DNA of 45,640 bases from JAAYYY01 sp964602995 (GTDB lineage: Bacteria; Chloroflexota; Anaerolineae; Promineifilales; Promineifilaceae), in NCBI GenBank assembly GCA_964602995.1, contig CAZRTM010000016.1:1-45640 (forward strand). Reading direction: 5' to 3'. Both the position numbers and the translations under genes were made by a program. Shown here in pieces: positions 17,072 through 25,700 of this stretch; positions within the stretch are counted from its first letter, which is position 1; each line of letters begins with the position of its first letter. Under the pieces are notes generated by a model. It was not told the DNA's origin and ran no database searches. It worked only from the letters and a program-made list of their open reading frames with translations.

Positions 17072-20046
17072 TCACCCGCCGACTGGCTCTGCCTTTCTGC
17101 CGTGGGGCGGTTGCCGACTTGCCACCAGCCGATGGCCAGACCAAGCAGGCCCCCCGCGACCGTCGCCAGCAAGGCTGCCCAACTTCCTGCCGCCGAGAGC
17201 CATTCGGCGCCCGGTAAGCCGAGGGCGAAGTAGTTGTAGAAAATCAGATTGCCGATGACGCCTAACATGAGCAGCCTGATTAGCTGGTGGGAGTTGGTTA
17301 CCATTTGGGCCTGCACGGCGAAGGCAACGAGGAAGGTGGTGAGCAACAGCCCGCCTCCCAGGCTGAGGAGCATAAACAGGGCTTCAAGTGGAATCTCGAC
17401 ACGTGGTTCCGTGGGCGTAGGAGCCGGTGCGAGCGTCGCTGTGGGTGTGTTTGTTGGCGTGCTACTTGGTTCGAGGGTAGCTGTGCTCGTCGGTGTCAGG
17501 GTGGGCGCCGCTGTTGGCCCCGGTGTAACGGTCATGACCACGATGCGTATGTTGTCGCCGATGGCGACGTCAATTTGCTGCGAATTTCTGGCCTCGCCGC
17601 TGACGGCTGTGATGCGGAATTGGCCCGTGCGCGCTTCCAATACGTAATCTAGCTCGGCCACGCCGTTCACCGTTGGTCGCTCGCCTATGACGCTGGTAAA
17701 TCCTTGCAGGCGGTCTTGTTGGATAAATTGCACCGGGGTTCCATCCGGCACCGGGTGACCATTGTGATCGCGAATGACGCCGGTTCGCAGGCGCAGGCTT
17801 TCGCCCACAACCAGCTCCAGGGGTTCATCGCTGGCGGGAGATTGCAGCGCGCCATCCCGTACGACGAAGAGATCGATGACCTGATTGGACGCCGGCTGTG
17901 TCGCTCCGAACAGGTTGTAATCGATGCCGGCGATATCAACCGGCGGGGCGCCGCGCACCGATGCCTCCTGGAATAGCAAGCGGACGGCCGTGTCAATGAA
18001 AGCTGGTTGCTTACTATAAAGGGCGTAGTAGGCGGTGAGCTTGCTTATTTCCGTCGTATCCAGGTAGTAGGGCGCGTTATAAGCGAAGACGATGGAGCGC
18101 GTGTTGCGAATAAGGTCTGAGCGCTCAGCCAGGAATCGCTTTAAGGCCTGTGAGTGGGGAACGTTGGGTGTGACATCCAGCGCAGCAAAGATAACCCATT
18201 CCGCATTTTGTAAGGCAGATTGAACCTGAAAAGCAGGGGAGTATTCAGGTGTGGCCGAAGGATCCCCTTCGACTGGAACTCCATCGCCTGCTTCCGGGGT
18301 TGGTGGTGGAATGGGGCCAGGCCCAGCGTCCAGAAAGGCGTTGAGATCCCCATAAGAGAAGCTCCTTACCTGGCCTTCTCGCACCTGTCCGCTGCCCTCG
18401 GGACCGTAAAGGGCCATGATTCGCTCTTCCAGGCCGGTTAGTGATATATATGGTTCTGGAGGGCACTCAGTGCACTGTTGCGATTGCCGTACGTCGGTGA
18501 AAACAACAATCTGATCCTCAGGCCCGGGCGGACGAGGGAGCCGGTCCTGCAACTCTGTCTGCCCTGGCGATATCAGCGTCGCAGCCGACTGCGCCAGGCT
18601 CAAGATGGTTCCTCTATGTTGTTGGAGCAGCTCAGGCAGGCGCGACGTATCGACCAGAATATTCTCGGCTGCGAAATCGCCCTCATAGAGGCGTAGCTTC
18701 AACTCCAGGATGCGCAGGACGGCTTCGTCAATCCGTTGCTGAAAGGCAGGGTCTGTCAGGTATCTCTCCTGGAACCAGGTGATGGTGTCGATGAGATTGG
18801 CCACCTGGCTGTTGAAATCATCCTGAGCGAGGGCGAATTGGTCGATGTAAAGTAGGTCATTGCCTGCCAGCAGCGCATCTTTGGCGACCTGGCGATGTGG
18901 GAATTCGGTTCCGGTGTTGTCGTAGAACCGTTGTACGGCGCGCACGCCGAGGGCGTCGGAGACGAGGATTCCGCCTCTTTCACGCCAGCCACTTAGCTCC
19001 GGTAGCGCCATCAATGTTTGTAGCGCTGGCGGATCGAAGCTGACTGGGGCGGTGGTGTCTCGCAGATTGCCCTGGAAGCCCTGGTAGCGAATGTGGGTGA
19101 CAAGCATGCCGTCGGCGGTGGCTTCTGGATTGGGCGCCAGCCCGGTGGTGGCGAAGAATGGGGCCAGCTCAACCTGCTTCAGTTGCTCGAGTGATTTGCG
19201 GACTGTGGAGACCTCTTCGTCGAGGGGCCGGTCGCTGCTGCCACGGCCGGGAAAGTGTTTGGTGATTACAGCGATGCGGCCATCGCTGCCCTGATGTACG
19301 CCCTGGGTATAGGCGCTGCCCATTAAGCCCACCCAATAGGGATCGCCGCCAAAAGTGCGGATGCCAAGGTCACTGGCGCTTGTCGGATTGGGCCGTTCCA
19401 GGACGTCAAGCGAAGGGCCGAGGACCATATTGACGCCCAGCGCGCCCAGCTCCTGTCCCACAATTTGGCCGACTTCTCGGGCAACTTGTGGCTGCCACGT
19501 GGCGCCAATGGCCATAGGGCTGGGCAGTTCAGTGACGCCATCGCGAATCTGGCTGAAAGGTGCGCCGTCGCCTTCCTGTAGCGTGGCAATGAATAAGGGC
19601 ATGCCGATAGCAGTGCCTTGGTCCTCGCCGTTTGCTTCGACCTGCTGACCGGCCTCATCCTCATTATCTACAGGAGCGGTGATCACGGTGTTGGGCTGGA
19701 GGGATAGCTGTTGCAGACGGTTGGTGAGGTCGGCGACCTGTTGGGGTGTGCTACCATTCTCGCCCTGCACATTATCATTCTCGGCCAGAAGAACGACGCC
19801 GCCGATGCGGTACTGCGAAATCAGCAGGTTGATACTGGCTTCAGTGCTGGTATCGGCGCCATCAAATGTGACGAGAAAGAGCTGGCCGACCCGTTCGTCC
19901 ACACTCATCTCATCAAGCAAGGCGCGCGCCTGGGCGCTATAATCGGTTGTCTCAATATCGTCTTGAGCTGCGGCTCGCGATCCGGGAACTAACCAGATCG
20001 TTAGCAAAAAGAGGAATGCTAACCCGAGACGGTAGAACGTCTTCAT
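17068..20046 (-). CDS. Large membrane-anchored GH3-like (NagZ-type fold) protein
   Basis: This 992-residue exported protein has a signal peptide (residues 1-27, ending RAAAQ) and a GH3 TIM-barrel (about 35-460). The barrel has the conserved IGGVVLL, K263-H264-FPGRG and SDALG (D364, the expected nucleophile). A region like the second GH3 domain follows, then an Ig/invasin-like domain (about 740-840), a Thr/Pro linker, and three C-terminal membrane helices. NagZ-type enzymes remove N-acetylglucosamine from muropeptides or glycans. The usual GDTxxDSH loop supplying the Asp-His dyad is replaced by GSSDRPLDEE, so catalysis may differ or be lost. NagZ itself is only about 340 residues. I chose the ATG at 20046 because the signal peptide starts there; an upstream GTG at 20091 adds a non-signal stretch. 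Confidence 0.8.
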   Translation of the reverse strand: MKTFYRLGLAFLFLLTIWLVPGSRAAAQDDIETTDYSAQARALLDEMSVDERVGQLFLVTFDGADTSTEASINLLISQYRIGGVVLLAENDNVQGENGSTPQQVADLTNRLQQLSLQPNTVITAPVDNEDEAGQQVEANGEDQGTAIGMPLFIATLQEGDGAPFSQIRDGVTELPSPMAIGATWQPQVAREVGQIVGQELGALGVNMVLGPSLDVLERPNPTSASDLGIRTFGGDPYWVGLMGSAYTQGVHQGSDGRIAVITKHFPGRGSSDRPLDEEVSTVRKSLEQLKQVELAPFFATTGLAPNPEATADGMLVTHIRYQGFQGNLRDTTAPVSFDPPALQTLMALPELSGWRERGGILVSDALGVRAVQRFYDNTGTEFPHRQVAKDALLAGNDLLYIDQFALAQDDFNSQVANLIDTITWFQERYLTDPAFQQRIDEAVLRILELKLRLYEGDFAAENILVDTSRLPELLQQHRGTILSLAQSAATLISPGQTELQDRLPRPPGPEDQIVVFTDVRQSQQCTECPPEPYISLTGLEERIMALYGPEGSGQVREGQVRSFSYGDLNAFLDAGPGPIPPPTPEAGDGVPVEGDPSATPEYSPAFQVQSALQNAEWVIFAALDVTPNVPHSQALKRFLAERSDLIRNTRSIVFAYNAPYYLDTTEISKLTAYYALYSKQPAFIDTAVRLLFQEASVRGAPPVDIAGIDYNLFGATQPASNQVIDLFVVRDGALQSPASDEPLELVVGESLRLRTGVIRDHNGHPVPDGTPVQFIQQDRLQGFTSVIGERPTVNGVAELDYVLEARTGQFRITAVSGEARNSQQIDVAIGDNIRIVVMTVTPGPTAAPTLTPTSTATLEPSSTPTNTPTATLAPAPTPTEPRVEIPLEALFMLLSLGGGLLLTTFLVAFAVQAQMVTNSHQLIRLLMLGVIGNLIFYNYFALGLPGAEWLSAAGSWAALLATVAGGLLGLAIGWWQVGNRPTAERQSQSAGD

Positions 20047-20115
20047 TATGAATCCACTACAAGTACAAGTAACGCTTTGTGCGAGTTTCACCCAGTCGGG
20101 GCGCTGATATTCTGA

Positions 20116-20144
20116 AGTATACTGGGCGGTCAGGTGGTGGACAA
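20116..20144 (-). promoter_or_regulatory. Promoter for the GH3-like gene
   Basis: On the minus strand TTGTCC (20144-20139) and TATACT (20121-20116) are 17 nt apart. Transcription would start near 20109, about 60 nt before the ATG at 20046. Confidence 0.6.
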
Positions 20145-20314
20145 GCGAGTGTGAGAGATTAGGTATAACTGGGGATGAGAAGCAGTGCTGGATTGCGTCT
20201 GCTTATTGCTACTGTTAAAATCAACCGGCCCTCGATTGGTCTGCAGCAAATGCGAACATTCAGGTGTGTCCAGGCGGTTTGCTGGCATCATCAAGCTGTT
20301 CTTCAGGTAAGCGA

Positions 20315-21526
20315 ATGGGAAAGAGAGCGCGCGATTTTCTTATATCATTTTTGATTGTCTTGCTGGCCGGAACAGCTTTTGCAAGTGGTTACTTTGCCAA
20401 CGATTTTCTGGAGCAGCGAGTAGGCACAGCATCAGCCTCTGAAGGTGAGGAAGAGTTTGCGCTCTTCTGGGAGGCATGGAGCTGGATTCAGGGGAGCTAT
20501 CTGGGTGAGATTCCTCCTATGAAGCAAATCACCTATGGCGCCATTCGTGGCGCTCTCAACGAGCTAGGTGATCCCTATACGGTTTTCATCGAACCGCCGG
20601 CCCGGGAACAGGAACGTGAATCATTGCGCGGCAACTTTGGCGGCATTGGCGCCCACCTCAGCCGCAATGAGGCTGGTGAGGTCATCCTGGAGCCAATTCC
20701 CGGCAATCCGGCCGAGATGGCCGGCATTCTCGTTGGCGATGTGTTGCTGGCTGTTGACGGTGTGGAAGTCAGTGCCCTGGACCCAGTCGAAGAGATTGCC
20801 GAGGCAATCCGTGGTGAGAAAGGAACGAGCGTTACCTTAACGGTTTTGCACCCTGGCGCTTCGGAGCCGGAAGACATTACTATTGAACGCGGAGATATTC
20901 TGATCCCTTCCGTGACCTATCACGTCCTTCCGGAGTCTCCCTCGATTGGTTATATCCGGCTCAGCCGCTTTAGTGGCGAAAGTAGTAATGAGGTTGACGC
21001 AGCTATCGAGCAGTTGCGAGCCGAAAGGGTGCAGGGGTTGATCCTCGATTTGCGCCAGAATGGCGGGGGTTTGCTGGATGCAGCCGTCGCCATTGCCGAC
21101 CATTTCCTGGAAGATGGACCGATTCTTTACCAGCAGAGCAAAGGTCAGGAAGAGCGTGTCTTTGAGGCAACCAGCGGCGGCAGTGGTGTTGATATACCAT
21201 TGGTTGTACTAATTGACGGTGGTACTGCCAGCGCCTCAGAGATTCTGGCAGGTGCTTTGCAGGACCGTGAACGGGCTTCTCTGATTGGTACTCCGACTTT
21301 TGGAAAGGGGTCCGTGCAACTTGTATATGATTTAAGCGATGGCTCATCGGTTCATGTGACGGCGTCACGTTGGTTGACGCCGGAGCGGCATCAGCTTGAC
21401 CAGCAAGGGTTGCAGCCTGATATTTCTGTGGAGGTGACGCAGGAGGCTGTCGAGGCTGGCCAGGATCTGGTACTGAACCGGGCTGTCGAGTATCTAGAGA
21501 ACAGGATGGCCAATAATGGGAAATAG
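20315..21526 (+). CDS. S41 family C-terminal processing peptidase (first copy)
   Basis: This 403-residue CtpA/Prc-like serine protease has an N-terminal membrane anchor (about 8-27), a helical segment (FWEAWSWIQ...), a PDZ domain with the FGGIGAHLSR entry loop and a GDVLLAVDG core, and the S41 core. The catalytic Ser lies in GGTASASEIL and the general base Lys in FGKGSVQ. These enzymes cut C-termini of exported or membrane proteins outside the cytoplasm. I chose the ATG at 20315 (AGGTAAGCGA upstream); the frame extends to a GTG at 20264 without a likely signal. Its last 11 nt overlap the next gene, a paralogue. Confidence 0.93.
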   Translation: MGKRARDFLISFLIVLLAGTAFASGYFANDFLEQRVGTASASEGEEEFALFWEAWSWIQGSYLGEIPPMKQITYGAIRGALNELGDPYTVFIEPPAREQERESLRGNFGGIGAHLSRNEAGEVILEPIPGNPAEMAGILVGDVLLAVDGVEVSALDPVEEIAEAIRGEKGTSVTLTVLHPGASEPEDITIERGDILIPSVTYHVLPESPSIGYIRLSRFSGESSNEVDAAIEQLRAERVQGLILDLRQNGGGLLDAAVAIADHFLEDGPILYQQSKGQEERVFEATSGGSGVDIPLVVLIDGGTASASEILAGALQDRERASLIGTPTFGKGSVQLVYDLSDGSSVHVTASRWLTPERHQLDQQGLQPDISVEVTQEAVEAGQDLVLNRAVEYLENRMANNGK

Positions 21527-22949
21527 AACGCGGCTGGTTGCACTTATTGTTTTGTTGGGCTTTTTTGCCACCTTTGTCTGTGTTGTCGTGGCCGGCGGCG
21601 CCTTCCTTGTTGGCCGTCGTGCTGCCGTGACAGGGGTATCAGCAACCCAGTTGGAAGAGATCGCTGATGTTGCCACGGTAGACCGCCCCCAAAATCCGGA
21701 GCAGAGTGATGAGCAGGTAGAAGGCGCAGAAACGACGCTTGAAGTGACAGTGGTGACGCCGGAAGAAGAGGATAACACAGATAGTGAGGAATCCTCGACA
21801 GCGGCGACCAACGACGAAACTGTGTCTGAGCCAGATAGGGATTCCGCCGCCGACGCGACACAAGGCCGGGACCCCGAGGATAAATTCACGGAAGAGGACC
21901 TGCAGTTGCTTTGGGAAGTCTGGCAAATCATTGAAGCGGAGTACGACGGTGAGTTGCCGGATGATGAAGAACTGACGTATTCAGCAATTCAGGGTGTATT
22001 GAAGACGTTGGGTGACGATTTTACTCGCTTTGCACCGCCGGATGTGGCCGAGCGCATGCGGGAGGATTTGCAGGGGTCATTTGAGGGCATCGGTGCGTTT
22101 GTACGTGAAAACGAAGCGGGCAATGCTGAGATTGTGCGGCCGATGGACGGCCAGCCGGCTGATATCGCCGGGCTGAAGGCCGGTGATGTGGTCACAGCCG
22201 TTGATGGCGAATCGATGATTGGGCGCTCGCTCGACGAAGTGATTGCGCTGATTCGTGGCCCTGAAGGAACAGAGGTTGTGCTGACCATTGCGCGCGAAGG
22301 TGTTGACGAGCCGTTTGAGGTGGCCATCACGCGCAAACGCATTGAGATTCTGACCGTAGAGTCGGAAATGCTGGATGAGGGGATCGCCTATGTGCGCCTG
22401 ACTAGCTTCAACCGCCAGGCGGACAGCGAGCTGCGTGCGGCGATTGAAGAGCTGTTGGCACAGGATCCGCAAGGGTTGATTCTGGACCTGCGTGATAATC
22501 CCGGCGGTTACCTGGACCAGTCGATTGCCGTTTCTGACATCTTCCTGCCAGAAGGCATCGTGTTATATGACAGAAGCTCGACGTTTGGCACCGATGATGC
22601 TTACCGCAGTGACGATGGGGACCTGGCGGAGGATATTCCTCTGGTTGTTCTGATTAATGCCGGTAGCGCCAGCGCTTCCGAAATTGTCGCTGGCGCCATC
22701 AAAGATCATGGGCGTGGCACGCTCATCGGCGAAACGACTTTTGGCAAGGGATCGGTGCAGCAGAGCCACATGCTTTCTGATGGCTCTGAACTGAGGGTCA
22801 CCATTGCTCGTTGGTATACGCCGAACAACGAGAGCATCGATGGAACAGGTATCGAACCGCATATTGAGGTTCCGACGCCTGACACCCTGGGCGGTGAAGG
22901 TGATACACAGTTAGAGCGAGCGGTAGAATTTTTGACGGAAGGTCAGTAA
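21516..22949 (+). CDS. S41 family C-terminal processing peptidase (second copy)
   Basis: This 477-residue paralogue of the preceding gene has an N-terminal membrane helix (about 8-30) and then an acidic, low-complexity Glu/Thr/Ser linker (about 45-115) that is absent in the first copy. A PDZ domain (FEGIGAFVRENEAG...GDVVTAVDG) and the S41 core follow. The Ser lies in GSASASEIVAG and the Lys in FGKGSVQQ. Both enzymes keep their catalytic residues, so this is likely a functional pair with different reach from the membrane. The start codon lies inside the end of the first gene, giving tight translational coupling. smpB follows 39 nt downstream. Confidence 0.93.
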   Translation: MGNRTRLVALIVLLGFFATFVCVVVAGGAFLVGRRAAVTGVSATQLEEIADVATVDRPQNPEQSDEQVEGAETTLEVTVVTPEEEDNTDSEESSTAATNDETVSEPDRDSAADATQGRDPEDKFTEEDLQLLWEVWQIIEAEYDGELPDDEELTYSAIQGVLKTLGDDFTRFAPPDVAERMREDLQGSFEGIGAFVRENEAGNAEIVRPMDGQPADIAGLKAGDVVTAVDGESMIGRSLDEVIALIRGPEGTEVVLTIAREGVDEPFEVAITRKRIEILTVESEMLDEGIAYVRLTSFNRQADSELRAAIEELLAQDPQGLILDLRDNPGGYLDQSIAVSDIFLPEGIVLYDRSSTFGTDDAYRSDDGDLAEDIPLVVLINAGSASASEIVAGAIKDHGRGTLIGETTFGKGSVQQSHMLSDGSELRVTIARWYTPNNESIDGTGIEPHIEVPTPDTLGGEGDTQLERAVEFLTEGQ

Positions 22950-22988
22950 ACGAGACCTGAGTGTAGAAGCAGTAGCTTGCGGGAAGGA

Positions 22989-23462
22989 ATGAGTAAGAAA
23001 CGGAGCAACGGAAAGGAAATTGTGGCGCGAAACAGGCGCGCCAGCCATGACTATCACCTGCTGGAGCGCTTTGAGGCGGGCCTGGTGTTACAAGGCACTG
23101 AGATCAAGTCCATTCGCGATCACAAGGTTAGTTTGCAGCACGCCTATGTACAGCCGCGCGGAGATGAGCTATATCTCCTTGAGGCCAATATCGCACCGTA
23201 TGAGCATGGCAGCAGGGAGAACCACGACCCGACCCGGCCGCGCAAGCTGCTGCTGCACCGGCGAGAGATCAATAAGATTCTTGACGCCCTACAGTCGAAA
23301 GGCATGACGATGGTGCCTACCAAGCTCTATTTGAGTGATGGTTGGGCTAAGGTCGAAGTGGCGTTGGCCAGAGGTAAGAAGCTGTACGATAAGCGCCAGG
23401 CGATGGCCAAGCGGGATGCTGATCGGCAGGTAGAGCGCGCGTTGCGAGAGAAGTATCGCTAG
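22989..23462 (+). CDS. smpB: SsrA-binding protein SmpB
   Basis: This 157-residue protein binds tmRNA and brings it to stalled ribosomes in trans-translation. The family features are complete: an IVARNRRASHDYHL start, LQGTEIKSIRDHKVSL, the HGSRENHDPTRPRKLLLH stretch and a basic tail (KKLYDKRQAMAKRDADRQVERALREK) that enters the mRNA channel. ATG at 22989 is preceded directly by GGGAAGGA, which is closer than usual; TTG at 22977 is an alternative start four codons upstream. The tmRNA gene ssrA was not seen nearby. Its position after two S41 proteases and in the same window as ClpC groups several quality-control genes. Confidence 0.96.
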   Translation: MSKKRSNGKEIVARNRRASHDYHLLERFEAGLVLQGTEIKSIRDHKVSLQHAYVQPRGDELYLLEANIAPYEHGSRENHDPTRPRKLLLHRREINKILDALQSKGMTMVPTKLYLSDGWAKVEVALARGKKLYDKRQAMAKRDADRQVERALREKYR

Positions 23463-23507
23463 CCAATTTTGTGGTTGGCGGTAAGTGAGGTCAGGAGTAA
23501 GTTCTAC

Positions 23508-23882
23508 GTGGCCAGAGTCTTTGTTATTATCGCAGCAGCATTGATGTTTGTAGCCGTTGGCGCCGGTGCTTTTGGCGCGCATGGGCTGGCAGGCTACTTT
23601 GAGCAGTACCCAAGGCTGGAACGGACTTATGATACGGCCGTGCGTTACCATATGATCCATGCCCTGGCGCTGTTCGTTGCGGCCTGGGCCAGCACGCAGT
23701 GGTCCAGTACGATGGTAAATTGGGCCGGCTATCTCTTTCTCGCCGGCATTCTCATATTCTCCGGGAGCCTTTATCTACTGGTCTTCACGCGAATTGGCTG
23801 GTTGGGTGCAATCACACCCATTGGAGGAGTAGCCTTTCTGCTTGGCTGGCTGCTTCTCTTGCTCGTTGCGTGGCGCGGGTAA
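23508..23882 (+). CDS. DUF423 family membrane protein
   Basis: This 124-residue protein has four membrane helices and the DUF423 signature: GAGAFGAHGL in the first helix, YDTAVRYHMIHALAL in the second, FSGSLYLL in the third and TPIGGVAFLLGWL in the fourth. The family is widespread (E. coli YgdD) and its function is unknown. I chose the GTG at 23508, which gives the usual family length and has AGGAG 10 nt upstream; TTG at 23469 would add 13 non-conserved residues. It starts 45 nt after smpB and is probably the last gene of that unit. Confidence 0.88.
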   Translation: MARVFVIIAAALMFVAVGAGAFGAHGLAGYFEQYPRLERTYDTAVRYHMIHALALFVAAWASTQWSSTMVNWAGYLFLAGILIFSGSLYLLVFTRIGWLGAITPIGGVAFLLGWLLLLLVAWRG

Positions 23883-23983
23883 CAAGACCGGCTGTACTTC
23901 TGTCTCTTCATCTTCAGGTGCGACGAATAACCCCTCAAGACAATTCGCATAATCATTTTGAGTGATAAAAAATTATACAACAA

Positions 23984-24012
23984 TTGCAGTAGATAGGTCG
24001 CTTCGCTATAAT
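23984..24012 (+). promoter_or_regulatory. Promoter of the serS leader
   Basis: TTGCAG (23984-23989) and TATAAT (24007-24012) are separated by the ideal 17 nt. Transcription would begin near 24019, producing a leader of about 370 nt. Confidence 0.85.
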
Positions 24013-24017
24013 GCATG

Positions 24018-24330
24018 GTACGAACGATACAATTTAGAACCTAACAGCACATGGAGATAAGTAAGCTGTGGCGGCTTGTGAGAGAGTTAGCGGTTGCTGA
24101 AAGCTAACAGTCGCGCGGCTGAAATCCACTCCGGGACGTCACGAGAAACGTACGTCCAGTTGCCTGTCGAGAAAGGGAAGGGACCTGTAAGCGGTTCCGA
24201 ATAGCCATAAGGCAGGCCGGGTGCGCCCGTTAAAGCGCGTTTGAGTTCCATTGGAACCTGTCTACGGTCCAGTGGAAGAATCCAGGTGGCACCACGGGCC
24301 CCCTCGTCCTGGCGATGAGGGGGCTTTTTG
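24018..24330 (+). promoter_or_regulatory. T-box riboswitch, tRNA-Ser responsive
   Basis: The leader has the T-box parts in order. The stem I base is GGAG (24053-24056) with CTCC (24129-24132). The specifier loop has AAGTA on the 5' side and GAAA-TCC-A on the 3' side. The next helix is AGCTGTG (24064-24070) with CGCGGCT (24114-24120), and there is an upper hairpin GTTAGC/GCTAAC. The T-box AGGTGGCACCACGG lies at 24284-24297 and runs directly into an intrinsic terminator. The specifier UCC (24125-24127) is a serine codon. The TGGC of the T-box can pair with the 3' end GCCA of tRNA-Ser, whose discriminator base is G. Uncharged tRNA-Ser should stabilise the antiterminator and switch serS on. Confidence 0.92.
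24298..24329 (+). terminator. T-box-controlled intrinsic terminator
   Basis: An 11-bp GC-rich stem (GCCCCCTCGTC with its partner ending GAGGGGGC at 24324, including one G-T pair) is followed by TTTTTGTTTTT. It overlaps the end of the T-box sequence, as required for exclusive terminator/antiterminator folding. Confidence 0.92.
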
Positions 24331-24388
24331 TTTTTCATAGGTACTTTTCTGCTTAGGTTAGGTTAAGAGATAAATGGAGTAAGAGAAG

Positions 24389-25590
24389 ATGCTAGACATC
24401 AATCTGATTCGTGAGAAACCAGAATGGGTGAAGGAGCAGGTGGCGAAGCTGAATGACACAGCTCCAATTGATGAGATTCTGGAATTGGATCAACGTCGCC
24501 GCGAGATCATCCAGGAGGTGGAAGAGCTGCGCCATAGGCGCAATGAGTCATCAAAGGATATTGGGCGTTCAATGGGTAATCTGCGGCAACTGGAGAAGAA
24601 GCTGCAGCAGGCACAGGCTGCCGGTGAGCCAGAGCAAGTAACCGGCGCGTTAGAGATCGAGATCGGTGCGCTACGTGACGCTGTGGAGGCAGCGAAGGAT
24701 GAAACGCGGCGTACCGGTGACCGCATCGCCGAGCTGGACGACGAATTGCACGCCGTTGAAGAACGGTTGCATGAGCAGATGTTGTGGGTGCCCAATATGC
24801 CCCATGAGAGTGTGCCTGTGGCGCCCGACGACAGCCACAACATTGCTTACGAGCCTGAAGGGGCGGCGGAAGTGGAGCGTGATTTTGAGCCGAAACCCCA
24901 TTGGGACCTGGGACCGGAGCTGGGGCTGATTGACTTTGAGCGAGGTGTGAAGCTCAGCGGAAGCCGCTTTTACCTGCTCCGTGGCTGGGGGTCGCGGCTA
25001 CAGCGGGCGCTGATCCAGTTCATGCTCGATTACCACATCAACAATCATGGATACACGGAAATCTACCCGCCATTCATGGTCCGCTCAGAGTGCTTCGTGG
25101 GCGCAGCCCAGTTGCCCAAGTTCGCCGATAACATATATCGCGATGCGGAAGAGGATTTTATGTGGCTGGGAACGGCGGAAATTGCGCTGACTAATATCCA
25201 CCGCGATGAGATCCTCGATGACGAGATGTTGCCTTTGAAGTATGTGGCCTATTCACCCTGCTTCCGCCGCGAGAAGATGAGCGCGGGACGCGACGTGCGC
25301 GGTATTAAACGCGGACACCAATTTGATAAGGTGGAGATGTATCGCTTTACCCGGCCAGGGGAGAGCTATCAGGCTCTGGACGAGATGGTGCAGGAAGCGA
25401 AGAACATCGCCCAGGCATTGGGGCTACGCTACCGGGTGGTGGAGATAGTGACCGGAGACCTGGGATTTGCGGCCGCTAAAAAGTATGACCTGGAAGTGTG
25501 GGCCGCCGGTTCAAAGGAGTGGTTGGAGGTCAGCTCGATCAGCAACACAGAGGCTTTCCAGGCGCGACGGGCCAACGTTCGTTACCGTCC
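24389..25590 (+). CDS. serS: Seryl-tRNA synthetase (3' end lost in assembly gap)
   Basis: The class II synthetase charges tRNA-Ser (and tRNA-Sec, which links it to the selenocysteine genes in this window). The N-terminal 110 residues form the typical long antiparallel coiled coil that grips the variable arm. The catalytic core is visible up to residue 400: a TEIYPPFMVRSECFVG segment, TAEIALTN, motif 2 (SPCFRREKMSAGRD...GI.RGHQFDKVEMY) and ISNTEAFQARR. Motif 3 and about 25-30 residues would fall in the N run, which fits the usual length near 425. The stop after the Ns is only a product of the gap. GGAG lies 10 nt before the ATG. Confidence 0.95.
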
Positions 25591-25690
25591 NNNNNNNNNN
25601 NNNNNNNNNNNNNNNNNNNNNNNNNNNNNNNNNNNNNNNNNNNNNNNNNNNNNNNNNNNNNNNNNNNNNNNNNNNNNNNNNNNNNNNNNN
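25591..25690. other. Assembly gap (100 N)
   Basis: This is a run of exactly 100 N, a common placeholder for an unknown gap. It removes the end of serS and the serS-glycosyltransferase junction. Its real length is unknown. Confidence 0.99.
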
Positions 25691-25700
25691 TGACGAGAAG

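Noticed and set aside
24087..24338. 83-codon minus-strand frame over the serS leader.
   Set aside because: The region is fully explained as T-box RNA with a terminator; the frame has no protein features.
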